Origin: Candidatus Eiseniibacteriota bacterium
GTDB lineage: Bacteria; Eisenbacteria; RBG-16-71-46; CAIMUX01
Assembly (NCBI GenBank): GCA_020633975.1
Contig: JACKCR010000002.1
Coordinates: forward strand, 930,001-994,000
DNA: 64,000 nt
Direction: 5' to 3'
In this document: piece after piece, positions 47,085 to 57,255 of the stretch
Numbering within the stretch: the stretch's first letter is position 1
Layout of the letters: every line of letters starts with the position of its first letter
The notes under the pieces: model-generated
The model's database searches: none
Told to the model about the DNA's origin: nothing
What the model saw: the letters and a program-made list of their open reading frames with translations, nothing else
Program-made: the position numbers and the translations under genes

Positions 47085-48248
47085 ATGGGTATGATGAACA
47101 TCCGACACACCCCGGACACCGATCCCTGTTTCACCCCTCCCCACTGCCCTAACCAGCACTGTCCCTTCCACATGCCCGAGGTTCCCGGCTGGCAGTGGAG
47201 ACCCAAAGGCATCTACACCAGGCGCTCCGATCAGCGCTCATTTCGCCGGTTCCGATGCCTCCACTGCTCACGAACCTTCTCCACACGGACGTTCTGCTCC
47301 GATTATTGGCTACGAAAGCGAGACCTCCTCCCCAAGATCGCGGACATCGCGTCGAACGGTGCGGGCCTGAGACAGATCGCCCGCCACTACCACGTCGCCC
47401 ACTCGACGGTGGCCCGACTCATTGCGCGAGGCGGTCGGCACTGCCTCCTCTTCCACAAGGCAGAAACCAAGAACATGAAGATCGCGGAGCCGATCGCCTT
47501 CGACGGCTTCGAGACGTTCGAGTACTCGCAGTTCTTTCCCTTCCACATCAACGTTGCGGCCGGTCGCGACTCCTGGTTCCTCTACGAACTCACCGACAGT
47601 CCCCTCCGCCGAAAGGGACGGATGACACCCGGGCAGAGGCGCCGACGCACGGAGCTGGAAGCTGAGCTAGGACGTCCGGATCCGAAGGCAATCGAGCTCG
47701 GAACCGCCACCTTACTTTGGTCCTTGCTGGAGAAGATCCCGATCGACCAGCAAGCCGTCCTGGAGAGCGACGAGCACCCCGCCTATCCTCGTGCGATTCG
47801 TCGAGTTGTGAGGGAAGCGGAGAAGGTGAAGCGAAAGGTGTCCACAATCATCCACCGCACGATTTCCTCCCGAGCGGCGCGGACTCGAGACAATCCGCTC
47901 TTCGCCATCAACCTCGCCGACCTTCTCTTTCGTCACAGTCATGCAAACCACCGTCGGGAGACGATCGCGTTCAGCAAGCGACGCATGGCGGCGATCTCCC
48001 GGGCGCAGGTCTTTCGGGTCTGGAGAAACTGGGTGAAGCGGCGGAAGGAGAACGGGGACGACACGACGGCAGCGATGGCGGTGGGAGTTGCCAGAGGGAG
48101 ACTAGGGTGGGACGACGTCTTCCGGTGTCGTCTGTTCCCGGTGCATGCGGAGCTGGCTGAGTTCGAGTGTCGGTACTACGCCAGCGAAGTGTTCACCGCG
48201 ACGTTGGGAAAGCGACAGCAAGTGCACAAGCTACGAATGGCCTTTTGA
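47085..48248 (+). CDS. Transposase with zinc-finger N-terminus
   Basis: 387 residues from ATG 47085 (47091 and 47094 also possible). The N-terminus has a zinc-finger layout (CPNQHCPFHM ... RFRCLHCSRTFS). A helix-turn-helix follows (GAGLRQIARHYHVAHSTVARLI), then a DDE-type catalytic region with Asp in AFDGFE, Asp in ESDEHPAYP and Glu in ANHRRETIAFSKRR. This layout resembles IS1/IS1595 elements; the exact family was not verified. The frame is intact, so the element could be active. Confidence 0.85.
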   Translation: MGMMNIRHTPDTDPCFTPPHCPNQHCPFHMPEVPGWQWRPKGIYTRRSDQRSFRRFRCLHCSRTFSTRTFCSDYWLRKRDLLPKIADIASNGAGLRQIARHYHVAHSTVARLIARGGRHCLLFHKAETKNMKIAEPIAFDGFETFEYSQFFPFHINVAAGRDSWFLYELTDSPLRRKGRMTPGQRRRRTELEAELGRPDPKAIELGTATLLWSLLEKIPIDQQAVLESDEHPAYPRAIRRVVREAEKVKRKVSTIIHRTISSRAARTRDNPLFAINLADLLFRHSHANHRRETIAFSKRRMAAISRAQVFRVWRNWVKRRKENGDDTTAAMAVGVARGRLGWDDVFRCRLFPVHAELAEFECRYYASEVFTATLGKRQQVHKLRMAF

Positions 48249-48282
48249 GGAAAGTGTGCCGACGGTAGTCAGCACACTTTCC
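48249..48282 (+). terminator. Perfect 11-base-pair stem after the transposase gene
   Basis: GGAAAGTGTGC (48249-48259) pairs perfectly with GCACACTTTCC (48272-48282), directly after the stop and running into the right inverted repeat. It may terminate transposase transcription or stop read-through into the element. Confidence 0.55.
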
Positions 48283-48293
48283 GATCCACAACC
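48280..48293. repeat. Right terminal inverted repeat of the insertion sequence
   Basis: TCCGATCCACAACC, the inverse complement of the left end, partly overlapping the stem-loop before it. Confidence 0.85.
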
Positions 48294-49832
48294 TCAGCGA
48301 GACACTACAGCCGTGGGGTCAGCCGTGCCGATCTCCAGGGCTGCGCCCAGATCGGTCGGAGCAACCTCGAAACCGCGTGACCACTGGCTCTTCAGCCACT
48401 TCCCCGCCTCACCCTTCGACCACCAGTCCTCGCCGAACTGTGCCGTCAGTTTCTCGTCGAGCTGAGCGGCCAGGATGGCGGACCAGACCCGGAGACCGGA
48501 GCGATGGAGGTCCTGGCTCAGGAGGTAGTTCGGCTCTTCCGAGGACGTCTGGGCGTATCCCAGGTTCTCCTGAATCCAGGCGGTGTAGTCGGTTGGGGCG
48601 GCGTTCTCGCCCCGGACCAGCCGACGCTGGAAGATGTAGTGCGCCGCGTCCAGCCGCAGCTCGAAGAGCTGACGGAAGCGGACGGTCCGCTCGACTGCGG
48701 CCGCGTCCTCCACCTTGAGGTACTTGTCCCGCCAAGCGGCATCGGCCAGCACGCTCTGGAAGAGCGACGCGTAGACCATCGGACTGAGCGGCGAACCGAT
48801 TCGCTGGTACTCGAACGGCCGATCATCCCCGATGTTGTAGAAGAAGTTGGCCTTACCGAGCGCTCCGAAGAGCTCCCAATAGTCCCGGACTCCACCCATC
48901 GGGACCATGCTCACACGTGTGTCCTTGGAGTTTTCGACCGGGAAGACGGCGGCCTCGGGCCACATGCCTACCTTCGAGTCGATCTTGAGGCGAAGCTTCT
49001 TTGCGGACTTGACCCCGAGCCCCATGTCCTTGAGCCACTTGTCCGCCGTGTCCACTTCCTTGCCCGACTTGAACGTTCCATCAACGTTCATGGCGCGGAG
49101 CAGGAACGGACGGTCGTACTCCCGGAAGTCGTCCACGGACATTCCGTCGAGCGCATCCCCGATCACGGTCGGGAGGAGGCTCATGTACTCGTCCTTGGTT
49201 GCGGAGAGCACTTCAGCGCACATCGCCTCGACCTCGGCGGGATCGATCCCCCACGTCGAGGCGAGGAAGTCCGCATAGCTCTTCCCCGTTATCTCGTTCG
49301 ACTGCCGGTCGAGGTCGATACCGAGGTTGATCTCGAAGACGTTGAAGTTCTCGCGCAGGTCCCGCGAGGCGAGGTAGAGGATCCGGCGCTTGGTCCGGTC
49401 GCTCTGACCGGCCAGGGTCGCCTCGTAGTTCTGTAGGGTGATCTCCTGCTCGCCGGTGGAAATCGCCGCGTCACGACGGTAGCTGTTCGCGTTGTCGAAG
49501 CTGGACGCGACCGGGGCATAGATCCGGCCGTGGAGCAGGAACGAATCGAGACGATGGAGACGATCTGCTTCGGATCCGGAGGCCGCGCCGAGTGCCTCGG
49601 CCACGATCTCGTTCTTGCTCTCCTTGAGGAGGTAGTCGAAATCGCGGTAGACGCGATCGAGATTCGACTCCTTGGCCTCGCCCATGAAGGAGTACCGCTC
49701 GGACTGGAGCTTGCCGGCGAGTTCTTCCGCCTTCTCCCGGATCCGATCGACTTCGTTGGCCTGGGAAATGCCGCTGACGAGGGTGAGTGTCGTCAGTGCG
49801 AGTCCACAAGCAGCGATCCAGTTCATCTTCAT
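48294..49832 (-). CDS. Secreted M3-like peptidase relative lacking the HExxH metal site (putative pseudoenzyme)
   Basis: 512 residues from ATG 49832; signal peptide ending SGISQA. The body is helical. The region GGVRDYWELFGALGKANFF, about 300 residues in, aligns by eye with the GG-x-x-DY-x-x-L-x-HE-x-GH-A-x-x-F active-site stretch of M3-like gluzincins. The two histidines and the glutamate are replaced (ELFGALGKA). The following SPMVYASLFQSVLAD fits the helix that normally carries the third ligand. If so, this is a non-catalytic relative. No frameshift or stop breaks it. Family assignment is tentative. A GGAGAGAGGAG ribosome site lies rather far upstream. The 3' end touches the insertion element. 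Confidence 0.6.
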   Translation of the reverse strand: MKMNWIAACGLALTTLTLVSGISQANEVDRIREKAEELAGKLQSERYSFMGEAKESNLDRVYRDFDYLLKESKNEIVAEALGAASGSEADRLHRLDSFLLHGRIYAPVASSFDNANSYRRDAAISTGEQEITLQNYEATLAGQSDRTKRRILYLASRDLRENFNVFEINLGIDLDRQSNEITGKSYADFLASTWGIDPAEVEAMCAEVLSATKDEYMSLLPTVIGDALDGMSVDDFREYDRPFLLRAMNVDGTFKSGKEVDTADKWLKDMGLGVKSAKKLRLKIDSKVGMWPEAAVFPVENSKDTRVSMVPMGGVRDYWELFGALGKANFFYNIGDDRPFEYQRIGSPLSPMVYASLFQSVLADAAWRDKYLKVEDAAAVERTVRFRQLFELRLDAAHYIFQRRLVRGENAAPTDYTAWIQENLGYAQTSSEEPNYLLSQDLHRSGLRVWSAILAAQLDEKLTAQFGEDWWSKGEAGKWLKSQWSRGFEVAPTDLGAALEIGTADPTAVVSR

Positions 49833-49989
49833 CTTGCCCGGGTTCTCCTCTCTCCTGAAGGGAGCTCCACCTCGTGGGTGGTGAGAGCTGCTCCCCGTCG
49901 CTACGTTTGCTCGACTCCGGAACGTTCGCACTCGCTCTTGCGTCCGATTGAGCCCCGTCGCTGTCGTGGACGGGGTCTGAACAACAGCC

Positions 49990-50999
49990 CTAGACGGTAC
50001 CATCGGCGAGCGCGCGAGGAATCAAAAAACCTCCGTCTCCTTGGCTCGCATGGGCCCGACCGACGACTTCACCTCCACGAAGGAGTTCGTACTCCCGGGT
50101 TGGGCGAAACACGACGCCCAAACCGGAGAGTTCGACTTCGACCTTCGGCTGCCAGAACTCTTGGGCTTCTTCCATCCGGCGCTTCCAGTCCAGCTGGAGG
50201 AGCCGGATCTTCTCCTCCCTAGCCTGCAGTCCGCCTGCGAGCTTCCGCTTGGAGGTCCGTGCCTCTTCGATGAGGTTCTGGTAGTAGGTACCTATGCTCT
50301 CGCCTTCCCGCGTCAGGTGCTCGGTCGCGTCTCGCTTGAGACGCCCGATCCTTCGGCGCAACCGCCGTTCCAAGCCTTCCAAGGCGGCGCGGAGCACTTC
50401 GTCCGGCAAGGGAAGAGCCGGGGGAACCCGCCGACCTTCGCTCGGGTCCGCGTCCAGCGTTTCCCACAGGCCGAGCAGATCGGGTGACTGCGATTCCAGT
50501 TCGAGGGTCACGCCGTCTACCGCCACCACTTCGAGCGAATCCGGGGTTTCTTCGACGGAGTACTGCACCTTGAACACGTGGTAGTAGAGAGGCGCGTAGG
50601 AGTCTCGCGAGCCGCCCACTGACACGTCCTTCGGCAGGCTGTTCGGCAGGGCCTTCGATAGTTCCTTCGATAGCTCCTTCGATAGCTCCTTCGGTAGTCC
50701 ATTCGGTTTCGCGTCCACAGTCTTCTTCGGCTGTGGGACGAAGCCAACCCCGATCCGTCCGCGTTCGATCGCGAGATCGAGCACTCGGTCGAAGACGGGG
50801 TTTCCTACCGTCGCCAGTTCCGAGTTCGGGTCGTCCTGGAGGCCGCGTTGATTGAAAGCGAGGGCGAGCGACGTACGGCCGAGCCGGTCCGCGAGTTCCG
50901 AAGGAGCTTCGATCCGGAGAAGGTGAGCCGAGTCCGTCGCGATCTCTGCGCCGTGGGCGGAGAGCAAGTCCCGCGTGAACCCTCTGAGTTCGGTCGTCT

Positions 51000-51003
<4 letters not shown>
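49990..51003 (-). CDS. Unknown coiled-coil protein coupled to the SNF2 helicase
   Basis: 337 residues; I do not recognise the family. An N-terminal alpha/beta part (about 1-95) is followed by a Lys/Glu/Ser repeat (KELSKELSKELSKALP, about 102-117). Next come a beta stretch, a long charged coiled coil (about 195-285) and a C-terminal beta piece (VEVELSGLGVVFRP, YELLRGGEVVGRA). The start overlaps the helicase stop by four bases (ATGA), so the two are translated together. It is probably a partner or substrate-binding subunit of the helicase; this is inference from coupling alone. Confidence 0.7.
50652..50699. repeat. Four 12-base repeats inside the helicase-partner gene
   Basis: CCTTCGATAGCT-type units at 50652, 50664, 50676 and 50688, encoding a KELS/KALP tetrapeptide repeat on the minus strand. 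In-frame expansion or contraction would change only the linker length. Confidence 0.85.
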
Positions 51004-53135
<2,132 letters not shown>

Positions 53136-53217
53136 CGTTCTCTCCCTGACCTTTCGAGGACTCGGTCCTCTGAATACTCGATGCTCTTCGGACCCGATCC
53201 CCGACTCTGCGAGGTCC

Positions 53218-53865
53218 CTATCTCGTGAAGTAGTAGTGGAGCCCGACCTTCGCTTCTGCCGCCGTGATCGATCCGCCCTTGGGCCTCAGCATGTATCCGT
53301 CGATGGACCCGTCGATCGTGATCACTCTCGTCAAGAAGTACTCCAAACCCGCGCCCAGGTTCGCCGAGAAGCCCTCCCCGGGAAGACTGCTCTCGTCTCC
53401 ATCCCGGATGGACGGACGGTGGAAGCCGATGCCTCCCACGAGGTAACGGGAAATCTTGCTCCGACGGGCGAAGTAGACGTAGTACCGAGCCAAGAAGTTG
53501 TTCACCTGATACTCATCTTGCGGGTAGCCCGAGCCGCTCTTCGTGCGGAACCGTAGGTCCTCGAAGGTGGCACCGATGGCACTCCTCCGATCCAGGCTGT
53601 AACGAATGTGAATACCCAGTCCGAAGCCACCTTCGAAGATGTCGTACGGAATCTCGTCGGTTTGAGGGCTGAACTGATACGCGTCCGAGCCCCACATCAG
53701 ACCTCCGCCCATCTGGAACCCGACACTGGGCGTGTTCGTTCGCTGCTCGTAGGCCCAGGCAGGACCCGCGGTGCCGAGAGCGAAGAGCAAGCCGAGCCCC
53801 GCGCAAACGACTCCCAGCCATCCTCTACCGGCGGCTCTGCTCCGGTCCCGATTTCCAGAACACAT
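53218..53865 (-). CDS. Small outer-membrane beta-barrel protein
   Basis: 215 residues. Signal peptide (VVCAGLGLLFALGTAGPAWA), then eight to ten amphipathic strands with alternating Gly/aromatic residues (VGFQMGGGLMWG, FGLGIHIRYSL, YLVGGIGFH, LGAGLEYFLT), ending in the terminal strand pattern AKVGLHYYFTR with a final aromatic pair. OmpA/OmpW-like size. GAGGAGGAGG precedes ATG 53865. It lies between XerD and the SNF2 helicase. Confidence 0.78.
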   Translation of the reverse strand: MCSGNRDRSRAAGRGWLGVVCAGLGLLFALGTAGPAWAYEQRTNTPSVGFQMGGGLMWGSDAYQFSPQTDEIPYDIFEGGFGLGIHIRYSLDRRSAIGATFEDLRFRTKSGSGYPQDEYQVNNFLARYYVYFARRSKISRYLVGGIGFHRPSIRDGDESSLPGEGFSANLGAGLEYFLTRVITIDGSIDGYMLRPKGGSITAAEAKVGLHYYFTR

Positions 53866-53880
53866 ACGTCGTCCTCCTCC

Positions 53881-54771
53881 TCAACCCCTCGGGTGGAACT
53901 CATGGTGAACGTGGCGCAGGTAGTCGCGGTCCACGGCGGTGTAGATCTCGGTGGTCTTGAGGCTGCTGTGACCGAGTAGCTCCTGGACGACTCGGAGTGA
54001 CGCGCCGCCGTGCAGTAGGTGTGTCGCGAAGCTGTGCCTCAGAACGTGTGGGTGGACGGCGCTGGACGGGAGACCGCCCTCTATCGCCCGCTTGCGCAGG
54101 ATCCTCCAGAACCCCATGCGGGAAAGGCCGCCTCCTCGCTGATTCAGGAACAGCACGCCCGGATCGGACCTGCGACCCAGTAGATGCCCCCGAGGGCCGC
54201 CGAGGTACGCGCCGATGGCCGTCGCGGCGGCGTCTCCGAGTGGGAGAAGGCGCTCCTTGCTTCCCTTTCCCCGAACCCGGATCCACCGGTCCCGCAGGTC
54301 GACGTCCTCGCTGCCGAGACCGACGAGTTCGGAGACGCGGGTTCCGGTGCCGTACGCCGTCTCGATGAGGGCGCGGTCGCGGATCTCCGCTGCCTTGGTG
54401 CCCTCGCACGCGGCGAGCAACGCCTCGACTTGTTCGATCGTCAGGACCCGAGGGAGGGTCTTGGCCTTGGAGGGCGCTTCGAGTTCGCGGGCGGGATCGC
54501 TCTTCACCTGTCCCCGGGAGGCCAGGTGTCGGTAGAAGCTCCGAAGTGCGGAGCGTGCGCGCTGCCGGGACGACGCCGCGTGGCCGAGATCGTGGAGACG
54601 AGCCAGATACTCGCGGAGGACGTCCGTGTCCGCCTCGTGTGGGGCGACTTCCCAGTCCTCGAGCGCGGAGAGATAGGCCCGGATGTCCGACGCGTACGCA
54701 TCCACCGTGCGAGGCGAAAGCCGCTTCTCGAACGCGAGGTGTTCGACGAATCCGTCCAAGAGGGGCATCAT
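53881..54771 (-). CDS. xerD: Tyrosine recombinase XerD
   Basis: 296 residues, normal length. N-terminal SAM-like arm-binding domain, then the catalytic domain with all conserved residues: Arg145 (GTGTRVSEL), Lys172 (GKGSKER), His242 and Arg245 (HPHVLRHSF), His268 (LLGHSS) and Tyr277 (TTEIYT). The ending HHEFHPRG is like XerD rather than XerC. It resolves chromosome dimers at dif. The start overlaps the uvrC stop (ATGA). No dif-like site was recognised in the window. Confidence 0.92.
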   Translation of the reverse strand: MMPLLDGFVEHLAFEKRLSPRTVDAYASDIRAYLSALEDWEVAPHEADTDVLREYLARLHDLGHAASSRQRARSALRSFYRHLASRGQVKSDPARELEAPSKAKTLPRVLTIEQVEALLAACEGTKAAEIRDRALIETAYGTGTRVSELVGLGSEDVDLRDRWIRVRGKGSKERLLPLGDAAATAIGAYLGGPRGHLLGRRSDPGVLFLNQRGGGLSRMGFWRILRKRAIEGGLPSSAVHPHVLRHSFATHLLHGGASLRVVQELLGHSSLKTTEIYTAVDRDYLRHVHHEFHPRG

Positions 54772-57014
54772 CTTCGGCCCTCCTCCGACTTCGTGTCCCG
54801 GTCCGACTCCGTCCCTTCCCCGGCTCCTTCCCTGGTTCCGGCACTGGGAACCGAACCCGACGGACTCGGGGACTCGATGGCGCCACCGAGCCCGCTGTCG
54901 CGATCCCGAGGCTCAGGTCGTAGGGCGGCGGACGGTGCTCCCGCTAGATTCTCGAACAGGGCACGTGCGACCTTCTCTCCGATCCCCGGTGTCTCCGCGA
55001 CCCTGCCCTCCCCCGCTTCCAGGATTCCGCGCACGCTGCCAAACGTGCGCAGGAGCTGTCTCCGTCGCACTGGCCCGATCCCGGGAACGCTGTCCAACTT
55101 CGAACTCCGCTGGCCCCCGGTGCGTCGCTTGCGATGATAGGTGACGGCGAAGCGGTGGGCTTCGTCCCGCACGCGCTGCAGGAGTTGGAGCGCTTGGGAG
55201 CTGCGCGGAAGTCGGATGGGCTGGCCGCCCTGAGGGAGCACGATCTCCTCCTCTTTCTTGGCCAACCCCACGAGAGGTATGCGGGAAAATCCCATTTCCT
55301 CGAGGACCCGACGTGCACGTCCGACTTGGCCGATGCCGCCGTCGATCAGGATGAGGTCTGGAGGAACCTCTCCACGAGCCTCCACCCGCTGGAGCCGCCT
55401 TCGTACGGCCGCCTCCATCATGGCGAAGTCATCGGGGCCTTCGATGGAGTCCATCTTAATCCGGCGGTATCCCCCCTTCCAGGGCTTTCCGTCCCGGAAG
55501 CAGACCACCGAGGCGACGGGAAACGCTCCCTGCGTGTTACTTATGTCGAAGCCTTCGATCTGATACGGCGGGTTGGGCAGATCGAGCACGCTCTGTAGTT
55601 CGTAGACCGCGCGGTTCACGCGGGCCTTCTTCTGCGCCTGGATGAGCTCCTCTTCCTCGAGCAGTAGATGGGCGTTTTCGGCAGCCGCGGCGAGGAGGTC
55701 ACCGAGCTCGCCGCGGGTTCGCGTTTCGATGTGCACGCGATGTCCGGCCTGTTCGCCCAATACCACCTCGAGCTCCGCCCGGTCTTCTGGCTCGACTCGC
55801 GTGATGACGCGTCCCGGAACCGAGGGCGAGTGGAGGAACAGCGACAGCAGCAGCGCCCGCAGTGCCTCGGACTCCGTGCGGCCCTCGACCTGTTTCAGAA
55901 TCCGATGGGTCTTTCCCAGTACCTTGCTCTCGCGGACGTGGAGGAAGACGGCGCAGGCGTGGTTGCCGCGCATCGCCATGCCGATGACGTCGGCGTCGGT
56001 TGCGAGCGGTGGGGTCATCCGCTGTTCGCGCATGAGCAAGTCGAGCGTCTGGATCCCGTCGCGGAGCCGGGCGGCCTCCTCGAACTTGTGTTCCGACGCG
56101 GCGGCGTGCATCCGCCCGCGGAGAGAGGCGAGGACCTCCTCCCCCTTCCCGGAGAGGAAGTCCACGAGGGGACCGACCTGGCCTGCGTAGCCGGTCTGAT
56201 CGACCCGTTGCGTACACGGCGCGCTGCAATTCCCGATGAAGAACTGGAGGCACTCCCTCCCGCCCCGTGCGAGGCGCTGGTCCGTGCAGTTCCGGAGCTG
56301 GAAGACCTTCCGGAGAACGCGCAGCGTCTTGCGGAAGTCCTTCACCCGGATGAACGGTCCGAAGTAGCGGGACCCGTCGTTCACGACTTGCCGGGTGAGG
56401 AACAGCGCCGGGAAGGCGTGGGGCGTCACTTTGAGGTACGGGTACTTCTTGTCGTCCTTGAGCTGGATGTTGAAGCGCGGGTGGTACTGCTTGATGAGGT
56501 GCGACTCGAGGATGAGCGCTTCCATCTCCGTCGCGAGCGCGATGTAGTCGAGCGTCCGGATCGTGCGGCGCAAGGCTCGGAGCCGATTGTCGTCGGGAGC
56601 GGGCCCGCGGAAGTAGTTCCGAACCCGGTTCGCCAGCACCTTCGCCTTTCCGACGTAGATGACCCGGCCCCGGGCGTCGCGGAAGATGTAGACCCCGGGC
56701 TGCTTCGGAAGGAGGCCCAGCTTCGTCTCGATTGCCGTCTTCCAGTCCGTGCCCGCCGCCGAAGAGGCGTCGGCGCCTGGGTTCGTGTCCCCGACCGGGC
56801 TCTCGCTCTGGCCCTGGCCCAGGTTCTCGCCCGTGCCCCGAGGTCCCTTGCCAGGTTTCTCGCTGGCGCGAGGTGCCGAGTTTGGCGTTCCGCCCTGGTC
56901 TGCGCTCGGCTCGCTAACTCGAGGTTCCCTCCCCCGATCCGGATCGAGGTCCGGGAGGTCTGTCCGGTTTGCCGGAATCGGGAGCCAGTCTTTCTTCCGT
57001 CGACGAGGTGGCAT
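54768..57014 (-). CDS. uvrC: Excinuclease ABC subunit C with an N-terminal extension
   Basis: Nucleotide excision repair endonuclease, 748 residues. A disordered Pro/Gly/Ser-rich extension of about 90 residues precedes the GIY-YIG nuclease domain (PGVYIFRDARGRVIYVGKAK), the UvrB-binding UVR segment (AASEHKFEEAARLRDGI, about 300), the RNase H-like nuclease (GFDISNTQG, LILIDGGIGQV, DEAHRFAVTYHRKR) and a C-terminal HhH pair with VPGIGPVRRRQLL. The usual DISH in the RNase H core is DISN here. A second disordered tail follows the HhH pair. Both tails lengthen it over the usual 600-odd residues. Confidence 0.95.
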   Translation of the reverse strand: MPPRRRKKDWLPIPANRTDLPDLDPDRGREPRVSEPSADQGGTPNSAPRASEKPGKGPRGTGENLGQGQSESPVGDTNPGADASSAAGTDWKTAIETKLGLLPKQPGVYIFRDARGRVIYVGKAKVLANRVRNYFRGPAPDDNRLRALRRTIRTLDYIALATEMEALILESHLIKQYHPRFNIQLKDDKKYPYLKVTPHAFPALFLTRQVVNDGSRYFGPFIRVKDFRKTLRVLRKVFQLRNCTDQRLARGGRECLQFFIGNCSAPCTQRVDQTGYAGQVGPLVDFLSGKGEEVLASLRGRMHAAASEHKFEEAARLRDGIQTLDLLMREQRMTPPLATDADVIGMAMRGNHACAVFLHVRESKVLGKTHRILKQVEGRTESEALRALLLSLFLHSPSVPGRVITRVEPEDRAELEVVLGEQAGHRVHIETRTRGELGDLLAAAAENAHLLLEEEELIQAQKKARVNRAVYELQSVLDLPNPPYQIEGFDISNTQGAFPVASVVCFRDGKPWKGGYRRIKMDSIEGPDDFAMMEAAVRRRLQRVEARGEVPPDLILIDGGIGQVGRARRVLEEMGFSRIPLVGLAKKEEEIVLPQGGQPIRLPRSSQALQLLQRVRDEAHRFAVTYHRKRRTGGQRSSKLDSVPGIGPVRRRQLLRTFGSVRGILEAGEGRVAETPGIGEKVARALFENLAGAPSAALRPEPRDRDSGLGGAIESPSPSGSVPSAGTREGAGEGTESDRDTKSEEGRR

Positions 57015-57255
57015 CCCCGCAGTCTAGCCCGATCGGGAGGAGACTTCGAGCCGGTCAGGAAAGGACTGGCCTCTCGGACTCGCGACCCAGAAGTGAAGCT
57101 GATGCTCCGCTCAACCGATCTCTATCCAAGTCGGAACTGGGCCGACGACAAATCCACAGAGATTCGAAGGGCGATCCGGCGACCTCCCCACCGAGCCGTG
57201 GGAAGGTCGAGCCGCGCGGCAAATCGCCCCGATTGGGTAACCAGCAGGGGGTGTG

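Larger units (their letters stand above)
47038..48293 (+). mobile_element. Insertion sequence, about 1.26 kb, IS1/IS1595-like
   Basis: One transposase gene lies between inverted repeats: GGTTGTGGATCGGA at 47038-47051 and its exact complement at 48280-48293, with further partial matches inward. The element is complete. No clear target-site duplication is visible (flanks AAACCTCT and TCAGCGAG); the shared AACCTC at both ends overlaps the repeats. It sits between two minus-strand genes. Confidence 0.85.

Noticed and set aside
47030-48296. AACCTC at both ends of the insertion sequence as a target-site duplication
   Set aside because: Part of the right-hand copy belongs to the terminal repeat, and the adjoining bases differ.
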